A stretch of 64,000 nucleotides of DNA from Planctomycetota bacterium (GTDB taxonomy: Bacteria > Planctomycetota > Planctomycetia > JALXBF01): contig JALXBF010000049.1 in assembly GCA_026991575.1 (NCBI GenBank), positions 1 to 64,000 of the forward strand, in the 5' to 3' direction. Below, one piece after another: positions 53,051 to 62,338 of the stretch (position 1 is the stretch's first letter; each line of letters opens with the position of its first letter). The notes under the pieces were generated by a model. That model did no database searches. It was given only the letters and a program-made list of their open reading frames with translations, and was not told the DNA's origin. The translations under genes were made by a program, and so were the position numbers.

Positions 53051-55024
53051 ATGGACACGCTGGAAGTACAACGGGTCAACACGGTGACGCGCGCAACGGA
53101 CGGGTGCGGACCCGTCTGCTATGACGTGAGCCTGCTGACGGACGACGATCTGTACCTCTTCAACGAAGGCACGCACTGCAAGCTCTACCTGAAGCTCGGT
53201 GCCCATCTGCTGAAGGATCCGCCCGGCGTCTACTTTGCGGTCTGGGCACCGAACGCGGAGTACGTTTCGGTCATCGGTGATTTCAACGGTTGGAACCGGG
53301 ACGCTCACCCGCTGCGGCCACGCGGCTCGTCGGGAATCTGGGAGGGGTTCGTGCCCAACGTAGCCCAGGGGACACTGTACAAGTATTTCATCCGCTCGCG
53401 TTTCCACGGCTACTGTGTGGAGAAGGCCGATCCGTTCGGCTTCTTGCACGAGACGCCCCCGAAGACAGCATCGATCGTCTGGTCGCTCGACTATGAGTGG
53501 TCCGACGGCCAGTGGTTGCAGGAGCGGGCCGAACGGCAGAAGCTGACCGCACCGTTGGCAATCTACGAGCTACACCTGGGCTCGTGGCGGCGCGTGGTGG
53601 AGGAGGGAGCTCGCTGGCTGAGCTACCGGGAGATCGCGCCGTTGTTGGCCGACTATGTGCGCGAGATGGGCTACACGCACGTGGAGTTCCTGCCCGTTAT
53701 GGAGCACCCGTTCTACGGGTCCTGGGGTTATCAGACCACGGGCTATTTCGCTCCGACCAGCCGCTATGGCTCACCACAGGACTTCATGTACCTGATCGAC
53801 TACCTGCACCGGCAAGGCATCGGCGTCATCCTGGACTGGGTACCGTCGCACTTTCCCACGGACCCCCACGGCCTGGCCTACTTTGACGGAACGTATCTGT
53901 TCGAGCACGCTGACTGGCGGAAAGGGTGGCATCCGGACTGGAAGAGCGCCGTGTTCAACTATGGCCGCCACGAGGTGCGCAGCTTCCTGCTAAGTAGCGC
54001 CTTCTTCTGGCTGGATCGCTACCACGTCGACGGGTTGCGTGTGGACGCGGTGGCAAGCATGCTGTATCTGGACTACTCCCGCAAGGAAGGCGAATGGATC
54101 CCGAATGAGTTCGGCGGGCGGGAGAATCTGGAAGCCATCCGGTTCCTGCGTCAGATGAATGAGCAGATCTACGCCGCATTTCCCGACGTGATCACCGTGG
54201 CGGAGGAATCTACTGCGTGGCCGATGGTTTCGCGGCCCACGTACCTCGGCGGGTTGGGTTTCATGTACAAGTGGGACATGGGCTGGATGCACGATACGCT
54301 GCAGTACTTCAGCCATGACCCGATCTATCGCAAGTACCACCAGAACGAGCTCACGTTCCGGATGCTGTACGCGTTCCATGAGAACTTCATCCTGCCGCTG
54401 TCGCACGATGAGGTGGTGCATGGCAAGGGTAGTCTGATTGGCAAGATGCCGGGCGATGAATGGCAGAAGTTTGCGAACCTGCGGCTACTGTACGGCTACA
54501 TGTACACCCAACCGGGCAAGAAGCTGTTGTTCATGGGTGGTGAGTTCGGGCAATGGCGTGAGTGGGACCATGAGACCAGCATTGACTGGCACCTGCTCGA
54601 TGCCCCCCTGCACCGCGGCCTGCAGCGGTGGGTGCGAGACCTGAACACGACGTACCGGGGCGTGCCAGCGTTGCATGAGCGAGACTGCGAACCGGATGGC
54701 TTTGAGTGGATCGATTGCTCGGACACGGAAAACAGCGTGCTTTGCTACCTGCGGCGGGGCCACGATCCGGACGAAGCGGTGCTGGTGGTCTGCAACTTCA
54801 CGCCGGTGCCCCGTCACAATTACCGAGTGGGTGTTCCCTGGGGAGGCTACTGGCAGGAAATCCTCAACAGCGACGCCACGCTCTACGGCGGCAGCGGCGT
54901 GGGCAACCTCGGTGGCGTGCGTGCTACGCCCGTTCGGTGGCACGGCCGCGACTATTCGGTCAACTTGACGTTGCCGCCGCTTGCTATCGTAGTGTTCCGC
55001 AGCCGGCGGCCTCGACTGTTCTGA
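53051..55024 (+). CDS. glgB: 1,4-alpha-glucan branching enzyme GlgB
   Basis: A protein of 657 residues. A CBM48 domain ([21 protein letters not shown]) is followed by a GH13_9 barrel. The nucleophile Asp is in [17 protein letters not shown], the acid Glu in VAEESTAWP, and [20 protein letters not shown] is the branching-enzyme-specific segment. It forms alpha-1,6 branches. The ATG at 53051 is preceded by weak purine-rich sequence at 8-14 nt; a 193-bp gap from the maltokinase may hold a secondary promoter. Confidence 0.97.
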   Translation: MDTLEVQRVNTVTRATDGCGPVCYDVSLLTDDDLYLFNEGTHCKLYLKLGAHLLKDPPGVYFAVWAPNAEYVSVIGDFNGWNRDAHPLRPRGSSGIWEGFVPNVAQGTLYKYFIRSRFHGYCVEKADPFGFLHETPPKTASIVWSLDYEWSDGQWLQERAERQKLTAPLAIYELHLGSWRRVVEEGARWLSYREIAPLLADYVREMGYTHVEFLPVMEHPFYGSWGYQTTGYFAPTSRYGSPQDFMYLIDYLHRQGIGVILDWVPSHFPTDPHGLAYFDGTYLFEHADWRKGWHPDWKSAVFNYGRHEVRSFLLSSAFFWLDRYHVDGLRVDAVASMLYLDYSRKEGEWIPNEFGGRENLEAIRFLRQMNEQIYAAFPDVITVAEESTAWPMVSRPTYLGGLGFMYKWDMGWMHDTLQYFSHDPIYRKYHQNELTFRMLYAFHENFILPLSHDEVVHGKGSLIGKMPGDEWQKFANLRLLYGYMYTQPGKKLLFMGGEFGQWREWDHETSIDWHLLDAPLHRGLQRWVRDLNTTYRGVPALHERDCEPDGFEWIDCSDTENSVLCYLRRGHDPDEAVLVVCNFTPVPRHNYRVGVPWGGYWQEILNSDATLYGGSGVGNLGGVRATPVRWHGRDYSVNLTLPPLAIVVFRSRRPRLF

Positions 55025-55060
55025 CCGCTGATTGGCAAAACCCTGGGATCCGGAGCAGAC

Positions 55061-55738
55061 ATGGCCGACAACCGGGTCGAGCCCTTCGAAGTCAAGGACT
55101 GCAGTTTGGCCCGTTTCGCGGTCGGCCGCTCCTGTTCCAGTCTGCGCGAACTGCTCGATGCAATCCGGACCGTACCGGAAGCCGTGATCGAGCACCACAT
55201 GATGCGCTGCGCGCTGGAGGACCATTTCGAGCTCTATGAGTTTCCCAACGACTTTGCCCGCTGGTGCTGGGGCCCGCTTGGTGAGCATGTGCTGGGTGAG
55301 CGGCTGGCGCTGATCGACCCGTACCGCCATCGAGACATCGCCGGGCTGCGGACCGAGCTGGCTAACGTGGTTGAGGACCACCTCTGGCACCTGGATCGGG
55401 TGCCCTACTGCCGCCCCGGCCTTGAGCTCCATCTGGTCGGCTCGCGGCTCGTGTCCTACGACACGGGCGAGCGGATCACGACCCCGGTCGCGCTGGCCGA
55501 AGCCATCCCCCGGCTGTCCCGCCGGAGCCTCTTCTACCACGTGCACGAAGCCTGGCGGCGCAGCGGCCGATCCGACGACTTCTCCGCCTGGCTGGAGAAA
55601 CACCCCGGGCACGAACAGCTTGCCCAGAGGATCCGCTCCATCGACTTCCACTTCCTAAACCTCTCGCAACTGCGCCGCGAACTGATCGAAGTGTTTCGTG
55701 AGTACCTACCGGAGAAGGGAGTGGTACCGCCGGCATGA
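55061..55738 (+). CDS. DUF5752 family protein
   Basis: A mostly helical protein of 225 residues, recognised as the DUF5752 type often found beside retaining glycosyltransferases. The features are FELYEFPNDFARWCWGPLG, ALIDPYRHRDIAGLRTELANVVEDHLW and SLFYHVHEAWRRSGRSDDFSAWL. The biochemical role is unknown. Its stop overlaps the TreT start as ATGA, so the products probably act together. CGGAG 7 nt upstream supports the start. Confidence 0.8.
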   Translation: MADNRVEPFEVKDCSLARFAVGRSCSSLRELLDAIRTVPEAVIEHHMMRCALEDHFELYEFPNDFARWCWGPLGEHVLGERLALIDPYRHRDIAGLRTELANVVEDHLWHLDRVPYCRPGLELHLVGSRLVSYDTGERITTPVALAEAIPRLSRRSLFYHVHEAWRRSGRSDDFSAWLEKHPGHEQLAQRIRSIDFHFLNLSQLRRELIEVFREYLPEKGVVPPA

Positions 55739-56976
55739 ACCGCCTCGAAACGTACGAACAGGTCGTCGGCCATCAGGAAATCACCCGGCTCCGCTACCTG
55801 GCACAAGGGCTTCGCGGAGCACGCGTCGTGCACGTCAACTCCACCCGTACCGGAGGCGGTGTGGCCGAGATTCTCTCCTGGATGGTGCCACTGATGCGGG
55901 AACTGGGCATCGATGCCCACTGGGAAGTCATCACCGGCCCCCCTGACTTTTACCGCGTCACCAAAGCAATCCACAACAACCTCCAGGGCCTTCCCGTTCC
56001 CCTCAAAGACGAAGACCTCCAGCTGCACCGCGACGTCAACCGCGACAACGCCGAGAAACTCGCGCTGGAAGCCGACATCGTCATCGTGCACGATCCCCAG
56101 CCGATCTTCCTGCCGGAATTCACGCCGAAGAATCGGGTGAAGCGCTGGGTGTGGCGGTGCCACGTCGACGCCTCCCGGCCCACACGGCGGGTCTGGAAAC
56201 ACCTGGAGTCCGCCATCAACCGGTACGACGCAGCCATCTTTCACATGGCTGCCTTCACCAGACCACTGCCCTGCCCAATGTTCCTGATCCCACCATCCAT
56301 CGACCCGCTGTCCGACAAGAACTGCCCGCTCCCCGAAGACGAACGGATCGAAACACTGCGGCGGTTGAACGTCGACCCGGACCGCCCGCTGCTACTACAG
56401 GTCTCGCGGTTCGACCGCTTCAAGGACCCGATCGGTGTGATCCAGGCCTACCGGCTCGTGAAGCCCTACTACCCTGACCTGCAGCTCTGCCTGGCCGGCG
56501 GGCCGGCGGACGACGATCCGGAGGGGCCGGAGGTGCTACGCGAAGTGATGGAACATGCCGGCAGCGATCGGGACCTGATCGTGTTGATGTTGCCACCCAA
56601 CTCGCACCGTGAAATCAACGCACTGCAGCGCTCGGCCACGATCGTGCTGCAGAAATCGTTGCGCGAAGGTTTCGGGCTAACCGTCACGGAAGCCCTCTGG
56701 AAAGGCAAACCCGTCATCGGCGGCGCCTGCGGCGGGATCACGCTGCAGGTTCACGACTACCACACCGGGTTCCTGGTCTACTCACCCGAAGGGGCCGCCT
56801 ACCGGATTCGCTACCTGCTTCGCTATGCCGAAAAGCGGCAACGCATGGGGCGGACCGGGCATGAATTCGTGCGGGAGCATTTTCTGCTCACCCGCCATCT
56901 GCGTGACTACATGATCATGCTGATGTGCGTGACCCAGAAGGACAAAGCCAGAATCCCAACACCGTTCGCCGCCTGA
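55735..56976 (+). CDS. treT: Trehalose synthase TreT (glycosyltransferase family 4)
   Basis: A GT4 protein of 413 residues. The signature VNSTRTGGGVAEIL near the start and DPQPIFLPEFTPKN, VSRFDRFKDPIGVIQAYRLV and KSLREGFGLTVTEALWKGKPVIG (the E-x7-E retaining site) match TreT, the trehalose glycosyltransferring synthase of Thermococcus and Thermotoga, which makes trehalose from NDP-glucose and glucose. The length fits. In some organisms it works mainly in the breakdown direction. Confidence 0.92.
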   Translation: MNRLETYEQVVGHQEITRLRYLAQGLRGARVVHVNSTRTGGGVAEILSWMVPLMRELGIDAHWEVITGPPDFYRVTKAIHNNLQGLPVPLKDEDLQLHRDVNRDNAEKLALEADIVIVHDPQPIFLPEFTPKNRVKRWVWRCHVDASRPTRRVWKHLESAINRYDAAIFHMAAFTRPLPCPMFLIPPSIDPLSDKNCPLPEDERIETLRRLNVDPDRPLLLQVSRFDRFKDPIGVIQAYRLVKPYYPDLQLCLAGGPADDDPEGPEVLREVMEHAGSDRDLIVLMLPPNSHREINALQRSATIVLQKSLREGFGLTVTEALWKGKPVIGGACGGITLQVHDYHTGFLVYSPEGAAYRIRYLLRYAEKRQRMGRTGHEFVREHFLLTRHLRDYMIMLMCVTQKDKARIPTPFAA

Positions 56977-57049
56977 AAGGACCCCGCGGCCATCAACCCG
57001 GCCGCCTGCAGCCACCGGCCGGTATGCCACGCATCCGCGCACCACTGCG

Positions 57050-58990
57050 ATGACCGACCAAGACATCGCCAGCCTCAACCAGCCGCCGCTCTACTGGCCA
57101 CAGGTCGGTGCCTTCCTGGAACCGTCCAACGGGTTCGTTTTCCGGGTGTGGGCCCCGAAGGCCAGGCGCGTCGACCTGATCTTCGACCACCGTCCGGATC
57201 GACCGTTACGCCTCGAACCACGCCCGGGCGGCTACTACGAGCTGATGGTCGATGAGCCACCCGAGGAAGGCACCCGCTACCGATACCGGCTCGACGGTGA
57301 AGGCTTGCACTCAGACCCTGCGTCACGCTGGCAGCCGGAGGGCGTCTTTGGCAGTTCGGCCGTGCTGCACCCGGATCGATTCCGGTGGCACGACGCCGAG
57401 TGGCAGGGTCCGGCGTTGGATGAACTGGTGCTTTATGAGCTACACGTCGGGACGTTCACGCCCGAAGGCACGTTTGATGCCGCAATCGAGCGGTTGGAAA
57501 CATTGCGCAAGCTAGGCGTAACCGCCATCCAGCTCATGCCCGTCGCGCAGTTCTCCGGACAGCGGAACTGGGGATACGACGGTGTGTTCCCGTTCGCCGT
57601 GCAGAACAGCTATGGCGGACCACACGGGCTGCAGCGCTTCGTCGATGCGTGTCACCAGGTCGGGCTGGCGGTCTTCGTTGACGTGGTCTACAACCACCTC
57701 GGCCCCGAAGGAAACTACTTCTGGGCCTTCGGGCACTACTTCAGCTCCCGGTACCGAACCCCCTGGGGCGATGCGCTCAACTTCGACGGTCCCCACTGCG
57801 ATGCCGTTCGAGCATTCGTGCTGCAGAATGCCCGGTACTGGATTCGCTATTTCCACATCGACGGTCTCCGGGTGGACGCCATCCACGCGATTATGGACAC
57901 GAGCGTCCAGCACATCTTGGCGGAACTGGCCACGGCCGTCCGGCTGGAAGCGCGGGCGGTGGGGCGAAACGTGCTGCTGATTTCGGAAAGCCACCTCAAC
58001 GACCCGCGCGTGCTCGACGACCAACAGCGACGCGGCTACGGGCACGATGCCCAGTGGGCAGACGACTTCCACCACGCGGTGCACGCGCTGTTGACCGGTG
58101 AACGGACCGGCTACTACGCGGACTACGGACGGCCCGAACAGCTCGTGAAGTGCCTGAACCAGAACTTCATCTTCGACGGCATCTACAGCCGCTTTCGCAG
58201 ACGACGTCACGGTGCCCCGGCAGGTTCGCACCCGGCACAGCGATTCGTCGTCTACATCCAGAACCATGACCAGGTAGGCAACCGGCCGCGGGGCGATCGG
58301 ATCGGACGGTTGCTATCGCCGCCGGCCTACCGCCTGGCAGCGTCACTCCTGCTGCTCAGCCCGTTCACGCCGCTGCTTTTCATGGGCGAGGAGTACGGTG
58401 AGACCAACCCGTTCCCTTTCTTTTGCGACTTCCGCGACGACCGACTACGGGCCGCCGTGCGGCGCGGCCGTCGTCAAGAAGCAGCTGCTTTCGGTTGGGA
58501 GGCAGAACCACTGGACCCGACGCGCGAAGAAACCTTCCGTGCCGCCGTCCTAAGCTGGCGGTGGGATGAGCCGAACCGCCGTGGCCTGCGTGCCCTGTAC
58601 GCTGATCTGCTCCGTGCCCGGCGGCAGTGGCCGGCCTTGCGTGACCGCCTTCACCGCCATGCCAACTTGATGGCGCACCCCGACCGAGAAGCGGTCGTGT
58701 TACGCCTTATCCGCGGTGACCGGCTCCCCGGCCCCGGGACCGCACTGTGCTACTTCAACTTGTCTCCTGTCGAGGTCCCGCTGCGCGACGAACGGTCACG
58801 CCGCGGCACGCGGGTGTTGTTCTCCAGCGAGCACCGCCGTTACGGCGGCCAGCTGCAGGCAATCCCCACGGAACGATTGCTACCGTATGAGTGCCGGGTT
58901 TACGGTAGCCCTGCCTGGTGGAGCCCGCTGACCGCGGACTCGGCCGCTTCGGCGGACAACGGCCCAGAAGAGCCCCGCGGAGTCCGATGA
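57050..58990 (+). CDS. treZ: Malto-oligosyltrehalose trehalohydrolase TreZ
   Basis: A protein of 646 residues. A CBM48 (FVFRVWAPKARRVDLIFD) precedes a GH13_10 barrel. The nucleophile Asp is in GLRVDAIHAIMDTS, the acid Glu in LISESHLNDPRVL (the E-x-x-x-N-D-P-R stretch of TreZ), and the transition-state Asp in VVYIQNHDQVGNRPRG. It releases trehalose from malto-oligosyltrehalose; the partner TreY, which makes that substrate, is not in this window. The length is slightly above the usual 550-600. Confidence 0.95.
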   Translation: MTDQDIASLNQPPLYWPQVGAFLEPSNGFVFRVWAPKARRVDLIFDHRPDRPLRLEPRPGGYYELMVDEPPEEGTRYRYRLDGEGLHSDPASRWQPEGVFGSSAVLHPDRFRWHDAEWQGPALDELVLYELHVGTFTPEGTFDAAIERLETLRKLGVTAIQLMPVAQFSGQRNWGYDGVFPFAVQNSYGGPHGLQRFVDACHQVGLAVFVDVVYNHLGPEGNYFWAFGHYFSSRYRTPWGDALNFDGPHCDAVRAFVLQNARYWIRYFHIDGLRVDAIHAIMDTSVQHILAELATAVRLEARAVGRNVLLISESHLNDPRVLDDQQRRGYGHDAQWADDFHHAVHALLTGERTGYYADYGRPEQLVKCLNQNFIFDGIYSRFRRRRHGAPAGSHPAQRFVVYIQNHDQVGNRPRGDRIGRLLSPPAYRLAASLLLLSPFTPLLFMGEEYGETNPFPFFCDFRDDRLRAAVRRGRRQEAAAFGWEAEPLDPTREETFRAAVLSWRWDEPNRRGLRALYADLLRARRQWPALRDRLHRHANLMAHPDREAVVLRLIRGDRLPGPGTALCYFNLSPVEVPLRDERSRRGTRVLFSSEHRRYGGQLQAIPTERLLPYECRVYGSPAWWSPLTADSAASADNGPEEPRGVR

Positions 58991-59661
58991 AGATGGTGCC
59001 GGTGGCTGAGCTGCTTGTCCGCGTCCCGCACCATGACCAGTTGGCAGAGGCCTACGCGCAGTGCCGTGACGCGACCGAGCGGCTGGTCTTCGCAACCCTG
59101 CTGGGGATCGTCTCGCCCGGTCGGCTACCGGGCGTCGTTCACCGTGTGGCAGCAATGCTGGCGAAAGGATCGCCTACTGCCACATCGAGCCGAGGGTGGT
59201 TGGAACGGATCGTCTTTGGCCGTCCCAGCCGCACGGCCACCCTGGCGCCGGCACGTCGTCTGCTTGCGTGGTGGCAGGCCCAGGATCAGGATCGGATAGG
59301 TACCCCTCAGGCTGACACGATCACAGCTTGGATCGACGACCTGGTCCACGCCGGTGGCACGCCCGCTTACCTGGCGGCACGCGTTGCGCTACTGGTCTAC
59401 GGATGCCCGGTTCTGCCGCTGGACCGCCCGCTGTATCGTGTCTTCGTGCGGCATGGCTGGGCCGATCTGCCCGGTGACGCCGATGAGTCGGTGCCAGGAT
59501 ACCTGGTGTGCGCGGAGGTTTCGCACGAGCAGCTCCGTGCCCTGTACTTCGGTCTGCGACTGATTGCAGAGCGGCACTGCCGGACAAAGGCACCGAACTG
59601 CGAGCGTTGTGCCCTGCGCGAGCTGTTGCCGGAGGCCGGACCGCTGGAGCCAGAGTGGTAG
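58987..59661 (+). CDS. Endonuclease III-like HhH-GPD protein with altered cluster and catalytic residues
   Basis: A protein of 224 residues. The alignment with EndoIII is clear in AGGTPAYLAARVALLVYGCPVLPLDRPLYRVFVRHGW (HhH and Asp region, near 120-155) and in the C-terminal cluster site HCRTKAPNCERCALRELL. The cluster motif C-x6-C-x2-C-x5-C lacks the fourth Cys (Leu here). The helix-hairpin-helix Lys position of EndoIII is not a Lys, but the Asp of the LPLD strand is retained. It may be a repair glycosylase or a degenerate, non-catalytic form. Its ATG overlaps the TreZ stop (ATGA), so it is translated with the trehalose operon. Confidence 0.8.
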   Translation: MKMVPVAELLVRVPHHDQLAEAYAQCRDATERLVFATLLGIVSPGRLPGVVHRVAAMLAKGSPTATSSRGWLERIVFGRPSRTATLAPARRLLAWWQAQDQDRIGTPQADTITAWIDDLVHAGGTPAYLAARVALLVYGCPVLPLDRPLYRVFVRHGWADLPGDADESVPGYLVCAEVSHEQLRALYFGLRLIAERHCRTKAPNCERCALRELLPEAGPLEPEW

Positions 59662-59722
59662 TGTCAGCAAATCTATCGGCTTCTCCGGCGCGTCGGAGCA
59701 GTTGAGGTCGCCGGGCATGAGG

Positions 59723-60466
59723 TCACGACAGCACGTGGAGGCCTACGACGGCGACCAGAATGTCGTAGGCGGCATGAGCCCCCACCGCCAGGCCGAAACC
59801 TCGCAGGACGAAAATCGTCGAGAAGAAAACGCCCGCCACCAACCGGAAACTAAACGTGAAGCCGTCGAACGGTTCGGCACCCGGGCCCAGGTAGTGAGCC
59901 CCGGCGAAGGCGACCGAGGAGACGGCAATGGCAATGGCCGTGGCAAAGCGTGGCGAAGGCTGTACCTTGGACGCGATCCAGAGTACGGCCGGCAGCAGCA
60001 TCAGTCGGAAGATCGCCTCCTCGTAGATGCCGGCCCCCAGGTATCCGACCGACTGAACGAACCACGGTTTCAAGGCGAGCTCGTCCAGGATCGAGGCGGC
60101 CGGGGGAGCGGTCATCTTGACGTACAGCTGGTATTGGAGTTCGCCGACGAGAACCAGTGCGGCACCGAGCCCGATGCTTTCGCCGATCATCCCGAGAAAC
60201 ACTGGCAGTTCCAGCACCCAGGGATCTTTCTCGTAGATCTGCCAGCCAACCAGGATGGCGACGATCAGGCCGGGTACGATCCACGTCGACTCGATTCCGA
60301 TGTTGGCGAGCGTCCAGCGGAGCCAGGAATCGGCCGCACTGCGCACGCTGAATCCGTTGGTCTCGCCTATCAGCAGGACTCCGACCTCGTAAGCAATCAG
60401 CAACGGGAGCACGAAGAACAGGTTCGGCAGCGGACGCTTGGTCTTGTCCCAGTACTTCTCAGGCAT
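59723..60466 (-). CDS. CPBP family intramembrane metalloprotease
   Basis: A polytopic membrane protein of 247 residues with about seven helices. The CPBP (CAAX/Abi) signature EExxxR is in GAGIYEEAIFRLMLLP, with the His-containing motif HYLGPG and the later FVLRGFGLAVGAHAAYDI. These enzymes cleave prenylated or bacteriocin-related peptides; the substrate is unknown. It converges with the EndoIII-like gene, with no clear terminator between them beyond a short CTCCG/CGGAG hairpin at 59693-59708. Confidence 0.9.
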   Translation of the reverse strand: MPEKYWDKTKRPLPNLFFVLPLLIAYEVGVLLIGETNGFSVRSAADSWLRWTLANIGIESTWIVPGLIVAILVGWQIYEKDPWVLELPVFLGMIGESIGLGAALVLVGELQYQLYVKMTAPPAASILDELALKPWFVQSVGYLGAGIYEEAIFRLMLLPAVLWIASKVQPSPRFATAIAIAVSSVAFAGAHYLGPGAEPFDGFTFSFRLVAGVFFSTIFVLRGFGLAVGAHAAYDILVAVVGLHVLS

Positions 60467-60947
60467 GGCACGTGTCCGAACGGGTCGCGTGCGGCAGGTT
60501 CGCTAGTGGGGGCGGAAGTCCGACAATTGCTGCACTCGCGTACACCAGCAGCAGACGGTTGAACCCAGTTCATAGGAATCGGCCTAACAACACGCGCCGG
60601 CCACGCGCTGAGCTGGATCGCAGGGTCGACGGTGCCAGCCCGAGCGGTTGTAACGAGCTGTGTCCTGCGGAGAGGCCCGCCGCGTCGTGGGCCACCTGGT
60701 TGTCTCCAAGTGCCGGGTCATCCCGCGGCCCGGTTAAGTTGGCTCCGTCTTCAGCGTCGCGCGCTACTGCCGCGTGGATTCCTGGCACGATGGGCAGAGC
60801 CCCGTGGGCGAGGCGCTCTGGGAAGTGTTGCCGGCCGAGCCCGCTAACCGTGCCGCCACTTACGGCGATCTGTCAGGAGGACCTCCGTCATGGACCGCCC
60901 CCCGCGCCAGGCCGGCCGTTCGGCCCAGACCATGGCCGCGGATGCCT
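60467..60947. other. Intergenic region without recognisable gene
   Basis: This 481-bp gap lies upstream of the CPBP gene and downstream of the universal stress protein. Frames in it have no domain or ribosome binding site. I see no RNA gene or repeat. Confidence 0.45.
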
Positions 60948-61406
60948 CTAGCCGGGCACGCAGACGACGGGGATCATGGCAGCCCGCAACACTTTCTCCG
61001 CCGTGGAACCAAACAGCCACGCTTCGATGTCCTCGCGTTTGCGGCTGCCGCTGCCCATGACGATCATCCGGAAGTCGAGGTCGTGGGCGATGCGGAGGAT
61101 TTCGGCAAACGGCTTGCCGACGACGATCATTGGTTCGAACTCCACATCGTCCCGTTGCTGGCGCACGTCGGTCAGCAGCACATCGAGCTGCCGCTCTGCC
61201 TGGCTGCGAAGCTGGTCGATTGCCTGCTCGCGTGATGCAAAGCCGCTGTGCACGACCCGCTCCACGAAGTCGATGTCCACCACGTGCAGCACCAGCACCT
61301 CACTGCGCGGACCGACCAGTGACAGGGCAAAACGAAGTGCTCGCTCTGACGTGGGTGTGAAGTCGACGGGGACGAGCACGTCGCGAAACCGTTCGTCTGC
61401 AGCCAT
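60948..61406 (-). CDS. Universal stress protein (UspA family)
   Basis: A USP domain of 152 residues. VLVPVDFTPTSERALRFALSLV opens the fold and DFRMIVMGSGSRKREDIEAWLFGSTAEKVLRAA carries the ATP-binding G-x2-G-x9-G-S/T-like site (GSGSR...GSTAE). It is a single-domain, ATP-binding stress protein. The ATG at 61406 has AGGAG 9 nt upstream; the frame upstream of it is antisense to other sequence. It begins 23 bp after the glycosyltransferase stop and probably shares its transcript. Confidence 0.93.
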   Translation of the reverse strand: MAADERFRDVLVPVDFTPTSERALRFALSLVGPRSEVLVLHVVDIDFVERVVHSGFASREQAIDQLRSQAERQLDVLLTDVRQQRDDVEFEPMIVVGKPFAEILRIAHDLDFRMIVMGSGSRKREDIEAWLFGSTAEKVLRAAMIPVVCVPG

Positions 61407-61429
61407 CGCAACTTGCTCCTGAGTGCGGG

Positions 61430-62257
61430 TCACACGGATGTTCTTTCCGTCTTCGCTGCGGGCTCCTTGTTCACTGTAGCATAGCCTGACCGGTCCTGGT
61501 TTCCGTCGCTGGCCAGGTTTGCTTCTGCACGGTGCCGGGGCAACACCACGTGGCGATACGCTCGGGCTGAGCCGAATGCAGATCGGATCCGTTGCCACGC
61601 GTAGCGGGGGAATCGCTTGAGGTGGAAGTAGACGTAGCTCCAGGCGGCGACGGTGAGCATGGCGATCTTTCCAAGCAGGCCGAGCAACGGTCCACGCTTG
61701 CGTTCCTTGACGACGTGGAACATGCCGTCGAGCACGAAGTAGCGTACCGGAAAGCGGTTCAGGCGGCACAGGGAGTTCAGCGCTGCTTCGACCTTGTAGC
61801 CGTGCAGCTCGTCTGGCTCCAGCGCGTCGAACAGCTCGCGCCGCAGGGCACGTTCGCCGGTGAGCACGGGAAAGACGTGCAAGAACCACCAGTTGAGCCA
61901 CGGACCGCGATCAAACAGGCCACAGGCCATGACCGCCTCGCCGCGCCGCACTGGCTCGATCAAGCGTTCGACATGCTCGGGTTTCAAGCCGGTCAGGTCG
62001 GCATCCAGGAAGACGAGGATCTCTGCGTCGGCAGCGGCGGCGGCCCCCGCGCGCATCGCCTCACCCTTGCCCTGGTTCCGCTCCAGCCGGATCACCTGGA
62101 CGCCGGGCACGGACGCAGCTGCCTCCGCGGTCCGGTCCGCTGAACCGTCGTCCACGACGATGACACGGTCGACACCGCGTGCCTGGCGGGCAACGGCCGC
62201 GACCTGGGCCACCGTAGCTGCCTCGTTGTACGCCGGGATAATCACCGCAACGGCCAT
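61430..62257 (-). CDS. Family 2 glycosyltransferase
   Basis: A protein of 275 residues. The GT-A fold opens with VIIPAYNEAATVAQVAAVA, then IVVDDGSADRTAEAA, and the metal-binding DxD is in VFLDADLTGLKPEH. The C-terminal part carries a hydrophobic segment (LGLLGKIAMLTVAAWSYVYF) that may bind the membrane. It is similar in layout to dolichol- or undecaprenyl-phosphate sugar transferases. The ATG at 62257 has GGAGG 6 nt upstream. Confidence 0.9.
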   Translation of the reverse strand: MAVAVIIPAYNEAATVAQVAAVARQARGVDRVIVVDDGSADRTAEAAASVPGVQVIRLERNQGKGEAMRAGAAAAADAEILVFLDADLTGLKPEHVERLIEPVRRGEAVMACGLFDRGPWLNWWFLHVFPVLTGERALRRELFDALEPDELHGYKVEAALNSLCRLNRFPVRYFVLDGMFHVVKERKRGPLLGLLGKIAMLTVAAWSYVYFHLKRFPRYAWQRIRSAFGSARAYRHVVLPRHRAEANLASDGNQDRSGYATVNKEPAAKTERTSV

Positions 62258-62338
62258 GATCGCCTCCAGGCGGCGGTCGTAGCAACCGGCGTGCCGCACC
62301 GATACGATGAAAGAAGCACGCCGAGCGAGGCCTACGGA

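Noticed and set aside
60774-61235. Plus-strand open frame crossing the intergenic gap and the universal stress protein
   Set aside because: No domain content; it runs antisense to a well-supported gene.
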